Shown: one piece after another, positions 9,641-20,720 of the stretch
Layout of the letters: every line of letters begins with the position of its first letter
Numbering within the stretch: position 1 is the stretch's first letter
Assembly (NCBI GenBank): GCA_014529385.2
Contig: CM043942.1
Location: forward strand, 29,779,969-29,843,968
Source of the DNA: Adiantum capillus-veneris
Taxonomy: Eukaryota > Streptophyta > Polypodiopsida > Polypodiales > Pteridaceae
Reading direction: 5' to 3'
DNA length: 64,000 bases
Notes under the pieces: model-generated
What the model was told of the DNA's origin: nothing
The model's database searches: none
The model's input: only the letters and a program-made list of their open reading frames with translations
Position numbers and translations under genes: made by a program

Positions 9641-9978
9641 CAGGAAGTTGCGGCTTGTTATTCTAAGCCCCGAGCACCGAGATTCTGCCTGGGAAGAAAG
9701 GGAGCATTTGGCGGGGGAGTGCATGCAGATGATTTTCTCTGTTTTTAATGGCCTTGGATAGCGAGCTCAGAGGACTCAGAATATGGTGAGGTTTGCATGG
9801 CCAGGCGCCGACTCGATGAGGATCCAGCACGGCTCGGCGGCACGAGGTTCCGACCCTTAGGCAAGACATGAGAGCCGCGGAAGGGAGGCACCAATTTTTT
9901 TTTTATATACATGGTTTGGGGGGAAGAACTTGGAAAATCAAGGGACTCGGAGGGGAGGACGGCCCCTACCCGCCACGT
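9641..9978. other. Unassigned sequence between LTR fragment and Gypsy-R
   Basis: GTGAAGTCAGCA near 9630 still resembles the LTR, after which similarity fades. The rest is GC-rich, with a T-run at 9895-9904 and open frames on both strands that lack recognisable domains. No gene is supported. Confidence 0.4.
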
Positions 9979-10640
9979 TGGAGAGGGGTAATGGGGGAAC
10001 ACGCCCGACACAAAAACAAGGGCCTCTCTATAGCTCAGGGTATCCACAACACCCCTATCCTCTCGAAAAACACCTTCAAAAACACACTTCACACTAGTAG
10101 ACCACCGCCTGCCCAATTTCCACTGCTCACACACTCCACAAATCCACCACACAAGGCACACCTGCTACCATGGCATGTCTCCACCCTAACACACACTCAC
10201 AACCACTCAATCTCGCTCTCTCACACAAAACACCGTCGGCCCGGGGGGCACACACATCCACACAGCCGGCACCGAGGGGAAACATGAAAGCAGGAGAAAG
10301 ATAAGGGGGGAAGGGCAAACAACAGCAAGAGAGGGCAACAGTGGCTTGATTGCACTTCAAAAAACATGTACATCGGCTTGCACTGCCATCACCATGGCCA
10401 TTTTTAAGAAAACATTACAAAGGGGCTAGCTTGCTAGAGAACTCCACTTTGCAGGCTTCGAATGACATCCAAAGAGCGAGGAAAAAAGCCCTTAATTTGA
10501 TCCAATTTTGACTTTTATAGGGGGGCCTTTAATTTGGGAATTTACACTTTAAATGGTCCACTTGGCACCTTGAATTGGCATTCTTGGGAAAGGGGCACCG
10601 CCTTGCTCTATCTGCTCTCTTCTTCTCTCTTTTGCACTTT

Positions 10641-10664
10641 GGGGGGGGGGGGGGGGGGGGGGGG
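10641..10664. repeat. Run of 24 G
   Basis: Homopolymer directly followed by a near-palindrome CATTAGCGATGTCGCTATTG (10665-10684). Length in homopolymers may be unreliable in the assembly. Confidence 0.9.
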
Positions 10665-10962
10665 CATTAGCGATGTCGCTATTGCCCCTTGGCTTTTTAT
10701 TTTTATTTTTATCTTTCATTTTTTACCCCTTTGTGGCCTCAACCTTGCACTGCTCTATTGGCTTGATTTTGACTTTTCCCCTCTCTCTATCCGACTCCTC
10801 CTACCATTTATTTCTTTTTTTCTCTCTCCTCTCCCCTTCTCTTTGGTCCCGGCCTTTGCCTGGCCTTGCCTTGAACTTCTCCTCTCCTTTGCTTTGGTCC
10901 AGCCTCCCTCTTTGTTTGGCCGGCCTTTGGTTGCTTGGCCTTTAAGTAGTGGCCTCTTGGAT

Positions 10963-10963
<1 letters not shown>

Positions 10964-11036
<73 letters not shown>
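10964..11036. repeat. (CT)n microsatellite
   Basis: About 36 CT units. They create artificial Arg-Glu and Leu-Ser frames on the two strands. Confidence 0.95.
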
Positions 11037-11038
<2 letters not shown>

Positions 11039-11132
11039 ACTGCCGTGGGACGCCCCACCGTTGCACCTAATCCCTTGGCTAACCCGGCCCTTGCTTCACC
11101 TTTGTGGGAACGACCTCTCTCATGCAAGGGGT

Positions 11133-11160
11133 GGGGCAATAGCAAGGTCGCTATTGCCCC
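11133..11160. repeat. 28-bp palindrome with 11-bp perfect arms
   Basis: Arms GGGGCAATAGC and GCTATTGCCCC around a 6-base centre. Related to the palindromes at 10665-10684 and 19403-19422. Confidence 0.85.
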
Positions 11161-12364
11161 TTCTCTCTACCTCAAAAATTTGGGACCCAGTGGGCCGCGG
11201 GATCAACCCCCTTAAGGGTGCCACATCCTCCTCTGGAAATTACTACCGCCAACAGTCGGCCCCCTCTCACCGACGGGTGCGCGCCACCGCGCCGCCCTTC
11301 ACAGCCGAAACCGCCGGCTGCTCAGAGTCGCAAGTCCTCAAAGGTGCCGACCTCCGTAGCCATGAGCTCACGGAGCTCCTACTCGCCTTGATACTTCCTA
11401 ATGGCGCCCCTTTGTAGCCCTTATACACCACGGCACTGCGTGCTGGCAACGTATATGGGATTACCCCCCCATGCCACGTGGAAGCCTCTCGTTCCATGGC
11501 CCTCAAGCTCCAAAAAAACCCTCCAAAAAATATATATATATATATAAAACCCCTCTTTTGGCCCTCTTCTCCTGGTCTTCATATCCTGCTTCACTGGTCA
11601 GAACTTCGTGCCACCGAGCCTTGCCAAATCTTTGCGTGCTGGTCCCGGCCCATAAAAACCTTGCTGCCTTCGGATCCTTTCGAGTGTGCTATTCGAGGCC
11701 GCAAAAAAACGGGAAAATTATCTGCCAATCTTTCACTGCCCATGGCTCCCAACTTCATCTTGCTGTATATAGCCGACCAAGCATCTGATTGACGTGCTGT
11801 CGACTCGTGCTGACTTCACATGATGCACACTATCCCCGAGAACCTTGGCAAGGCCAAATGATGCTAGATGGCGCATTTTCCGATGCGGTCAAGTGGGCTC
11901 AGACCCGGCCCCCGAAAAAATTCAACTGACCTTAACTTGCTATCCAGACCTCCAATTCGCAATTCGAGAAGACCGGCATGCTCCACAACTCGAGCACTAC
12001 ACATGTATCCACTGACACCTGCCTGGGCCACCTGTTCCCAGCTGCCCTGTTCGTCGGGGATCTCCTACACATTCCAACTTTAAACTTCAGTATCTTGCAC
12101 ACCGGGGCTCCGTTTGACGAGCCATCTGGACCAGCTTCTAGAGCACACTGAACACTACATTCTAGAGCCTTGACTTGGCATTTAGGACACCTTCATCTGC
12201 CATCTTATCTGGACCATCTCGTAGCACTTTTGGCCTAAAAAACCACTTCAGACATACTTTTCCGCAGTTCCTTGGCACCTACCCTAGCCTTCTGCAATGC
12301 ACTTGCCTGCACCCTTTGCCTGGCATAGACCACCTCCTAGCTTTGACCAACTTTGGCTGCACCA

Positions 12365-12385
12365 TCATTGCCCAGCCCCCTCGTC
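12365..12385 (-). promoter_or_regulatory. Polypurine tract of Gypsy-R
   Basis: On the minus strand GAGGGGGCTGGGCAATGA lies immediately before the 3' LTR start TGGTGCA. It resembles the tract of Gypsy-L before its 3' LTR (37696-37708). Confidence 0.6.
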
Positions 12386-12423
12386 GAACATTTATGTTCG
12401 ACCAAAAGCATATGTACAAAACT

Positions 12424-12759
12424 TTAAACTGGCACACCAAACTGACGACGATTAAAAGCACTCGCAAAACCATAACTGTATGTACAAACTATGTACAAAA
12501 GCTTTATCTCCTTTCTCTCGCACACTGCATGCTCTAGGTGGGTTGCCCACCCCCCTTGCACCTCACGCACTAAATCGCTCTCGAAATACAGTTTGAGCCG
12601 CACACCATTCACCCTGTTTCTAAGAAGCTTGCCATTTTCTCTTACCAGCTGATAGGTCCCATTCGGAAAGGCTTTCTTCACTTTATATGGACTTGTCCAC
12701 TTCTTCTTGAACTTATTCTGGAATGTGAAATCCAGGTAGCTTTCGTACTTCATGACCAA
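12424..12759 (-). pseudogene. Integrase C-terminal (GPY/F-like) domain of Gypsy-R
   Basis: 111-residue frame, shifted relative to the main pol frame, which it overlaps at 12713-12759. KWTSPYKVKKAFPNGTYQL and the ending NRVNGVRLKLYF match the GPY/F domain that closes many gypsy integrases; Gypsy-L has the equivalent RWQGPYIVKKA. Similarity stops after about residue 75. One frameshift separates it from the catalytic core. Confidence 0.7.
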
Positions 12760-14857
12760 GTCCCTTCTCTATCTTCTTGTCTGGCAGGTTCTGATTGAAC
12801 TTGGCAACCCGCTTCTCTCTCTGCTTCACATAGTAGTCTGCCGCTGCCTCTCTGTCCATTTGCAAAGCCTCCAAACTGGCTATCTGATCCTGTAGAGCCC
12901 CTTGTTGAGTGGCATTGACACGCCACATATCCTTCAAAGCACCTAGTTGCGCGTGTACTGGCAACACAGCCTCCTTACCATAGACTACCTTGAATGGAGT
13001 GAAGTTTGTAGCCACTTTATAGGACGTTCTATACGCCCACATACACTTCTCTAGATTTGCTTCCCACTCAGCTCTCTGCTTGTATACGTACTTTGTTAAC
13101 ATCTTGATGATTTGACCATTAGCACTCTCGACTAGACCATTGCATTGGGGGTGATAGGGCGAGGAAAACCAATGCTGAATCTTTAACTTTTCCACTAATG
13201 CACTCATAAGCTTGCTTCTAAACCCTTGACCCCTATCAGAAACTAACACCCATGGAACACCAAAACGGCAACAGATGTTATCAAACACAAACTGAGCCAC
13301 CACATTAGCATTTACTTCCTTCACTGCTTTGGCCTCAACCCATCTTGTAAGGTAGTCAACGACTACCACCATGTACTTCTTACCACTAGTAGACTTTGGG
13401 AGAGGGCCTATGGCATCCAGACCCCACTTCTTGAAAGCACTTTGTGCGATGATGGCGCCCTGTGACTCCGCTATTAGTCGTCTTTCACCTATAGTCTGAC
13501 ACTCGTGGCATGTCTTGCACCAGTAATGCACGTCCTTCACTATGGAAGGCCACCAAAAGCCTGCTCTAAGCGCTCGAAACAGAACCTGGTCTTTGCCTTG
13601 GTGTCTGCTCTCTTCGTGGCATTGCTCCAGTACCATTCCTATCTCTTCTTTGTACAACACCCTTCGAAGCACTCCGTCACGCCCGTAGTTCATAAGATCC
13701 TCACGTACCAGTGTGAATTTGCGGGCCTTTTGCACCACTCTTCTCTTTTGCAGCTTGGAAAAACCTTCTGAACATTGCCCTGTACTCAAAAAACCTTCAA
13801 TCTCCTTAAGAGTCTTCCTACCTGCATAAGTGGCTGGGGCCACATACAGACCTGCAACATGCACCTGTACTTTGCTGCTAGCTAATTGATTCTCCTCTTG
13901 ATTCTGCTCTCTCCTCACATGCTTGAATTGGATCTCTTCAAAAGACTTCAACATCTTCTTGATGGAAAAAAACCAATGCTTCAAAGAATCAAGCTTTACC
14001 TGCCATTGGCCTAACAATTGCTTGATGACTAGCAATGCATCTCCCTTCACCACCAGCCTTGAAATGCCAAACTCTATACACTGTTTTAGACCCAAATGTA
14101 GAGTGAGATACTTCGCCTCATTATTGGTGTGGACATCCTCTAGATCATACGCCTTCAAGAATATAGCTTTGCCGTGTGGGTCGTGTATCACCACACCTCC
14201 TCCTGCCTTCTGTACTACCCTTCGATACACTCTGTCGAACCACATAGTAAAAGCATCCTCCAAGTCGGGTTCCTCCTTAGCTTCATCTCGCACCACTCTT
14301 GGATAGGCCGGCAAATCGACGGCCTTGCTAACAAGAATGTCTGCCAGGTGAGACCGACTCGTGTGATCTACCTTAAACTCAAACTCGAGCTCTTGTAGCT
14401 CCAACACCCACTTCATAATTCTCCTTCCTTGCTTCAAATGTAGCACTACCTCTGGCAATAGATTATTAGCCGTCAACACAAAAAAATTACGCACAACCAA
14501 ATGCACCTTGAACTTCCTGCAAGCGAAGACTAGAGCCATCACCCATTGCTCTGCTTCGGTGTAGGTAGCCTCTCCTAGGCTAATCACCTTGCTCTCGAAG
14601 TATATCGGCTTGTAGCTTCTCCCTACCTTTTGCAGTAGAACCACTTCAATAGCAACTGTGCCGACCGTCATAGACACATAATCCTTGACTCTATCAAAAG
14701 CCTCCCGTGCTTCCCCATCCCACTCATAACCATGCACTTGTTGAGCCCTCTTTTGAAGAGGGTGCACATATTGTGACAACATCCAAAAGAAACGTGATAG
14801 ATACTTCAACTTATGAACAAACAAAGCCAAACCTTGAGCATCTGATGGGGGCTCCAT
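12713..14857 (-). pseudogene. pol: RT end, RNase H, second RNase H and integrase of Gypsy-R
   Basis: A 714-residue frame. About residues 1-60 are the RT connection (KLKYLSRF), then a decayed first RNase H (PIYFESKVISLGEATYTEAE). About residues 205-320 form the second RNase H: WFDRVYRR (Gly of FDGA replaced by Arg), TNNEAKY, VVKGDALLVIKQLLG and NQEENQLAS, where the last catalytic Asp seems to be Asn. The integrase follows: HEESRHQG and CKTCHEC for zinc binding, GLDAIG, VSDRGQGF and NGLVESANG for the D-D-E core, and WAYRTSYK. A frameshift near 12740 cuts off the GPY/F end. The frame has no RT active site; that lies at 14965-15336. Confidence 0.85.
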
Positions 14858-14964
14858 TCACACCAATGCCTTCACCTTTTCGGGATCAGCCTCTATACCA
14901 TTTTGCGACACCACATGACCTAACAACTGTGCTCGAGGCTGTGCTAGCCTGCACTTCTTGGGGT

Positions 14965-15336
14965 TTAACTGACCTCCTTCTTCATGGAGCCTTTGAAGCA
15001 GAGCTGGAGCTTTGATAGGTGCTCCAATCTTGAACTGTAGCAGCCTATATCATCCATAAAGACCCTAATAAAACAGCCCAAGTATGGACCAAATACCCTG
15101 TTCATCCAATCTTGGAAGGTGGCATATGCATTCACCAATTCGAACGGCATCCTGCGATAAGTGAAGCAGCCCCATGGAGATATGAATGTGGTCTTCAACT
15201 GGTCTTCAAGTGCAATCCCTATCTGAAAATACCCCAAAAAGCCGTCCATAATTGAGTATCTCTCATGCCCAGTCGCCTGGTTTAGGATTTCATCTTGAAA
15301 ATGGCAATGGATAGTGATTCCTCTTGGTCGTGGCAT
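14965..15336 (-). pseudogene. pol: RT palm of Gypsy-R
   Basis: 123-residue frame with DGFLGYFQIGIALEDQLKTTF, MPFELVNAYATFQDW and the catalytic FMDDI. It is the middle of the RT. The preceding part (SEWVSP-like region, about 15337-15480) and the following part (14858-14964) are readable only in other frames, so at least two frameshifts are present. Confidence 0.8.
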
Positions 15337-15480
15337 TCAGTGGCTTGTAGTCAACACACACTCTCCATTTCCACTCTTCTTAGGGGTTATAACCATTGGC
15401 AAGACCCACTTTGACTCTTTCACAGGAAATATGATGCCTGCATCCAATAGCTTATTGATCTCCTGCCAAAGGGCTTCCTT

Positions 15481-16731
15481 TTAGATTTCCCCTAGTCTTC
15501 TCAGCTTCTGTGCTTTAGGCTTATGTCCCTCCTTAAGAACAATCTTGTGCTCCATCCCCTTTCCACCTCGCAAATGCTTGTACTCCATCACAAATAGATT
15601 TGGATAGGACTCACACAGTTGAATAGAACCCTCCTTTTCACCTTTGGTTAAATCTTCACTTATCATGCTTGAAATTTCCTCTATGCTTAAACCATGAGCT
15701 TGAGGCTGCATACCTTCTTCTTTAGGTGGGGATTCTTCTATGGTGACCCCGAATAAGTATGCATATATCTTCAGCATGTCATCCTCTCTCTCCTCTTCCT
15801 CTGTGCTAGTATAGCCTTCATCATAGCCCGTCTCTGTCTCGTACTCATAGCTTGTCGTATCACCCTCATCTTTAACTGCCATAGGATGAGAACTACTCTC
15901 CTTGGTCTTCAAATCAAGCACAATTTGTCTGCCTTTCTCTTTGTCAGGCAAGGTAAACACTTTGCTCTCCCAATCCTGCTTTGCTCCTATCGCCAAAAGC
16001 CATGGCCTACCCAAGATGATTGGATAAGCATTATCTCCTGCCTTCATCACAAAGAAGTCTATCAGGCACTCTATGCCCATCACCTTGACCTTCACATCCT
16101 GAGCCACACCCAGAAACCTAGATTTGGTATGGTTGGCCATCCTCATGCGCACATTTGACTTGATTACTGCCTTGACTCCCGTCTCTTTCATGGCTGCTTC
16201 TGTCATGACACACACCTGCGCTCCACCGTCTATGTAGGCTTGTACATGCATCCTCTTCTCTATAATCGCATCCACAAGCGAAAGAATGTCTGTGGGGCTA
16301 CCTACCCTCAAAGCCATGTTTTGCACTGCTTGCACATTTCCCTTAGCTCTTGGCATCCTGGTGCTAACACTTGTGGACCACTGCCTTCTGAACTTTGGAT
16401 TTAAAGCTAACAGCTGACCAAAAGTAATATTTGCCTTTTGATTTTGAACATCACTCACTAGATTGTACTCGGGATAGCCACGCCCTAGTTGGAAATCCGC
16501 TTGTTTGATTTTACAACGCGTCCTTCTTTTGCTAGGCTCGGGCTGCTCTCTACCTTCATACACCTTCTCTTTGCCTTTGCGAGCTCTAGTTTCCCGCTCT
16601 GTCTCTGTCTCCCTCTCAGCTCTTGCTCTCTTATTGGCCAAAACTTCGACATCCTGCTTATCCACCCCTATGATGTTTACTCTTGGGACCTCACCTCCGT
16701 TTTGCGGAGCTGGTTGCACAGGATTCTCCAC
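15481..16731 (-). pseudogene. Protease and flanking linkers of Gypsy-R
   Basis: 416-residue frame. It starts with a charged Arg/Glu/Lys-rich linker (about residues 30-75). Next is a retropepsin with YIDGGAQVCVM (catalytic DGG in place of DTG/DSG, about residue 168) and YPIILGRPWLLAIGA (about 235). After an acidic linker, the last residues match the region before RT (HKIVLKEGHKPKAQKLRRLG), the same order as in Gypsy-L. It ends at a TAG at 15481-15483 in that conserved stretch, probably a nonsense mutation. Confidence 0.8.
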
Positions 16732-17578
16732 CGCTTGCTCTCTTGGACCATTGTATTGTCCTTGACCTCGACCTCTACGAAAAAGCGGGTAAATACCTCC
16801 TCTCTCTCTTTGTGGTTGAGGACAATCGGGTGCCTAGTGCCCTTCTTCTCCACAATTATAACACCTACCTGGAAGTGGCCTTGCCCTACCACTTGCTCCT
16901 CTTGGCTGTCCTTTATCCATCACACTGATCCGCAATTCCTGCATTTGCTCGGACAAATCTTGCACCGTGCGCACCCAATTTTGTGGCACAATAGCTACAC
17001 CTCGGTTTCCATGATTATCTTCGTGTGCAGCCTCCCTTGGACTCTGCAGTTGAACATGGGCCATCGTCTCATAGCCTGACACACCCTGCTCTATCTTCTT
17101 CTTTATCTTTATGCTCTTTGATCGAGCAATCGCTACCGCCCCATTGTAATTCTCTAGGCTCTCGAAATCGAGTTTTTCTCTCACCTTCGGATGTAGAAAC
17201 GCCATGAACTTATCTAGCTTGAAGTAGTCTCCATTAGCCAATTGCATGGTTGCCACTAGCTCTGCCCAACACTCTTCAAAATGACCCAAAAACAGATTGA
17301 ATTCTTCACCTTCAGCTTTGCATCCATCTTGACTGGGGAAGTCTCCTTGCGAAAGTCATGAAGAAACCTCGCCCGTAGAGCCGGCCATGCTTGCTTCGGC
17401 TCACCTTCTAACGTTTGTACCATGCTTTAGCTCTACCACGCATCACCAAAGGAAAAGTCTACATTTTGCTATCCTCGTTCGACATACGCAAAGATAGCAT
17501 GTACAACTCAAAATCCGACATCCACTCATCAGGGCTCTCTTCGCCTGTAAAAATTGGTCCATAGCTTCTAGTTGCCAT
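16732..17578 (-). pseudogene. gag: Gag of Gypsy-R, fragmented
   Basis: The probable start is the ATG at 17576-17578 (MATRSYGPIF), just downstream of the primer site. The frame closes at 17459. Gag-like sequence continues in other frames, including 16834-17289, which ends in the zinc knuckle start RCYNCGEEGH; the final Cys falls across another frame break. At least three frame breaks are needed to join the parts. A proline/arginine-rich zone follows towards the protease. Confidence 0.65.
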
Positions 17579-17634
17579 GACTTCCAACGCGAAAAACCGC
17601 TTCTTTTCGATTAACTGGGAGCAATCAGTGTGGT

Positions 17635-17651
17635 CCTCCGTGGGGGCACCA
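17635..17651 (-). promoter_or_regulatory. Primer-binding site of Gypsy-R
   Basis: On the minus strand TGGTGCCCCCACGGAGG, five bases after the 5' LTR end. Nearly identical to the Gypsy-L site (TGGTGCCCCCACGCAGG, 26260-26276). I cannot assign the tRNA with certainty. Confidence 0.65.
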
Positions 17652-17656
17652 AAAGA

Positions 17657-19053
17657 TGGAGAGGGGGAATGGGGGAACACGCCCGACACAAACACAAGGG
17701 CCTCTATATAGCTTAGGGTATCCACAACACCCCTGTCCTCTCGGAAAACACCTTCAAAAACACACTTCACACTAGCAGACCACCGCCTACCCAATTTCCA
17801 ATGCTCACACACTCCACAAATCCACCACACAAGGCACACCTACTACCATGGCCTGTCTCCACCCTTACATACACTCGCAGCCACTCAATCTCGCTCTCTC
17901 ACACAAAATACCATCGGTCCGGGGGGGCACACATATCCACACAACTGGCACCGAGAGGAAACATGAAAGCAGGAGAAAGAGAAGGGGGGAAGGGGAAACA
18001 ACAGCAAGAGGGGGCAGCGGTGGCTTGATTGCACTTCAAAAAACATGTACATCGGCTTGCACTACCATCACCATGGCCATTTTTAAGAAAAAGTTACAAA
18101 GGGGCTAGATTGCTAGAGAACTCCACTTTGGAGGCTTCAAACGGCATCCAAAGAGCTATGAAAAAAGCCCTTAATTTGATCCAATTTTGACTTTTGTAGG
18201 GGGGGCCTTTAATTTGGGAATTTACACTTTAATTGGTCCACTTGGCACCTTGAATTGGCATTCTTGGGAAAGGGGCACTGCCTTGCTCTATCTGCCCTCT
18301 TTTGGCCCTCTTCTCTTGGTCCTCATATCTTGCTCACTGGTCATAACTTTGTGCCACCCAGCCTTGCCGAATCTTTGTGTGCCGGTCCTGGCCCATAAAA
18401 ACCTTGCCGCCTTCAAATCCTTTCGAGTGTGCTATTCGAGGCCGCAAAGAAACGGAAAAATTATCTGCCAATCTTTCACTGTCCATGGCTCCCAACTTCA
18501 TCTATCCCCGAGAACCTGGGCGAGGCCAAAATGATGCCAGATGGCGCATTTTTCGATGCGGTCAAGTGGGCTTAGACCCGGCCCTCGAAAAAATTCAACT
18601 GACCTTAACTTGCTATCTAGAGCTTTGATTCACAATCCGAGAAGACCGGTATGATCCACAACTCGAGCACTACACATGTACCTACTGACACTTGTCTGGG
18701 CCACCTGTTCCCAGCTACCCTATCCGTCGGGGATCTGCTACACATTCCAACTTTAAACTTCAGTATTTTGCACACCGGGGCTCCATTTGACGAGCCATCT
18801 GGACCGGCTTCTAGAGCACACTGAACACTACATTCTAGAGCCTTGACTTGGCATTTCAGACACCTTCATCTGCCATCTTATCTGGACCATCTCGTAGCAC
18901 TTTTGGCCTAAAAAACCACTTCAGACATACTTTTCCGCTACCCTTTGGCTGCCCAGGTCCTTGGCACCTGCCCTAGCCTTCTGCACTGTACTTGCCTGCA
19001 CCCTTTGCCTGGCATAGACCACCTCCTAGCTTTGACCAGCTTTGGATGCACCA
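17657..19053 (-). repeat. 5' LTR of Gypsy-R (right)
   Basis: 1397 bp. Matches 9979-12364 apart from the insert and small deletions in this copy. TG...CA ends on the coding strand. Confidence 0.85.
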
Positions 19054-19402
19054 ATGGGGCACTGCAAAATTTCCACATGAAGAGTTGCGGCCTGGGGTTT
19101 AAGGGTATATAGGCTGAGGGGTGACACCATCTAAAGCATACGAGAGAGGGAGTTGGAGCATGTACCGATGGCGGACCCCCTCAGGGGTGCTTCTCTGGTC
19201 GTTCGTGGTTGCGCAGGGCGGAGTACATGGCGCATTTTGGTGACAAGGGGTGGCGCAATGGCGCGCCCGCATGATGAGGTGTTGGCCAGTGGTCGACAGC
19301 GGCTCAGTAGGGAAGTGCTGACATGGCAGACCCCGCCAAGGGCACGTGCCGACGGCCCTTGAGGCCCCAATTTTTAGAAGAGAACCCCCCCCCCCCCCCC
19401 CC
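19054..19402. other. Unassigned sequence between Gypsy-R and Gypsy-M
   Basis: GC-rich, with a TATATAGG near 19109 and a run of 19 C at 19385-19403. The part next to the C-run (GGCCCCAATTTTTAGAAGAGAA) resembles the reverse complement of 11160-11200 in the Gypsy-R LTR insert. No coding domain was recognised. Confidence 0.4.
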
Positions 19403-19422
19403 CAATAGCGACCTCGCTATTG
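19403..19422. repeat. 20-bp palindrome at the Gypsy-M break
   Basis: CAATAGCGACCTCGCTATTG, with 9-bp perfect arms, sits exactly where Gypsy-M coding similarity stops. It is related to the palindromes at 10665 and 11133. Confidence 0.85.
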
Positions 19423-19423
19423 A

Positions 19424-20720
19424 CAATGCGAAAATAAGGTTCACATTCTTTCAATAGTTTTTGAGCTATGTTCTTACGAAGCTCTTCGGGTGGAAAACCA
19501 TTAACTAGAAAGTTCACAATCTTCTCACTCCATTCATGTATGGTCTCGACTAGGAATAGAGAAGTATCAGGCAATTCGGCTTCACCATTGGTTATGCGAA
19601 ACAAATGATCCGCCATGACATGTTTTTTACCAGGTCTCACAACAACGGTAAAATCAAACTCAAGGAGAATTAACAACCATCGTGTAATTCTTCCCGTGGA
19701 ACAAGGATTATTTACTAGATACAACAAGGCTTGACGATCCACATAGAAAACAAAATTGTTGGCAAGAAGGTAGTAGCGGAATTTCTTTATTGCATAAATC
19801 ATAGCTAAACCTTCTCACTCTGTAGTGGTGTAGTTTCTCTCGTCATCATTCAAATGACAACTTGCAAAGCTAATGGGGTAGTCCAATTTATGTTCTCCCG
19901 GTTAAGCTAGAACACACCCAAGAGCAAAGTTTGATGCATCAATATGCACATGGAAAATTACATTCCAATCGGGCACTCGTAGAATAGGAACGCTAGTCAA
20001 GGTCTTTTTCAATGACTCATAAGCATGGTCACACTCCGCGGTCCAGTGAATCTCAATAAGAAGTTCGTACAATGGACGAGCTATCTCGGCAAAGTTTAAA
20101 ATAAACCGTCGGTAATAACCAACATGGCCCATGAACCTTTGAACTCATTTATAGTTTGTAGGTGGTGGCAATTCAGCAATGGCTTTAATTTGGCTCTCAT
20201 CTATGGAAATCCCATTTTTGGACACTATATGCCCTAAAATGACTCCATGTTTAACCCAAAATTGGCATTTGAAAGGGTTTAAGGAGATGCGATACAATTT
20301 GTACTTCTCAAACACTTTTTGTAAGCATGATAGATGTTCTTTCCAAGAGGAATAAACACAAAGGTCATCTAAGAAAGCTTCGCAAAACTCCCTCAAATAT
20401 TCTCTAAAAGCAGTGTTTATTAATCCTTGAAAGGTAGGAGGGGCATTGGTTAAGCCAAAAGCCATAATATGAAATGCGAACACTCCAAATTCGGTTATAA
20501 AGGTTGTAGTAGCTTGGTCCTCTAGCACAATTGTGATTTGATTGTAGCCAAAGTACCCATCTAAAAAGATATAAGCTTCCTTCCCTGTAACTCTTTGAAG
20601 CACATGTTCTGAATATGGCAAGGGGTAATGGTCCCTCCTAGTGGCGGCATTGACCTTCTTAAGATCCACGCACACCCTGAGTTTCCCATTCTTTTTTGGC
20701 ACAATCACTATTGGAGACAC
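19424..20720 (-). pseudogene. pol: RT and RNase H of Gypsy-M
   Basis: Three frames cover RT to RNase H. 20145-20720 has SPIVIVPKKNGKLRVCVD, FLDGYFGYNQI, MAFGLTNAPPTFQ and the active site LDDLCVYS. 19902-20132 has MGHVGYYRRFI and HIDASNFALGCVLA. 19424-19802 has FYVDRQALLYL and RPGKKHVMADH. Stops near 20135 and 19820 separate them. It is better preserved than the same region of Gypsy-1. Coding similarity ends at a C-run and palindrome shortly after the start of the RNase H-integrase spacer. Confidence 0.85.

Larger units (their letters stand above)
10635..11552. mobile_element. Unclassified 918-bp insert in the Gypsy-R LTR
   Basis: Absent from the right LTR at the matching site (near 18290). 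Flanked by an 8-bp direct repeat CTCTTTTG (10627-10634, 11553-11560), which would fit a hAT-type duplication. The tract is pyrimidine-rich and a simple origin of the repeat is possible. It contains a 24-G run, a CT microsatellite and two copies of a palindrome. No terminal inverted repeat or transposase was seen. Confidence 0.4.
9979..12364 (-). repeat. 3' LTR of Gypsy-R (left), with insert
   Basis: 2386 bp, matching the right LTR except for a 918-bp insert (10635-11552). It also has about 70 bp near 11770-11840 that the right LTR lacks. Confidence 0.85.
9979..19053 (-). mobile_element. Gypsy-R: Tat-like Ty3/gypsy element with both LTRs
   Basis: Two direct repeats beginning TGGAGAGGGG (9979, 17657) and ending TTTGGATGCACCA or its variant (12364, 19053) bracket a minus-strand Gag-Pol. 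On the coding strand the LTR starts TGGTGCA and ends CTCTCCA. A primer site adjoins the right LTR and a G-rich tract adjoins the left one. The pol has a second RNase H before the integrase, the defining feature of the Tat lineage. Flanking 5-mers (CACGT on the left, ATGGG on the right) do not match, so no target duplication is visible. Coding regions carry several frameshifts and stops. Confidence 0.85.

Noticed and set aside
10942-11145. Arg-Glu repeat protein frames
   Set aside because: They are translations of the CT microsatellite at 10964-11036.
11471-11792. Overlapping ~105-codon frames in the Gypsy-R LTR
   Set aside because: They lie partly in the 918-bp insert and partly in the LTR, overlap in two frames and show no domain.
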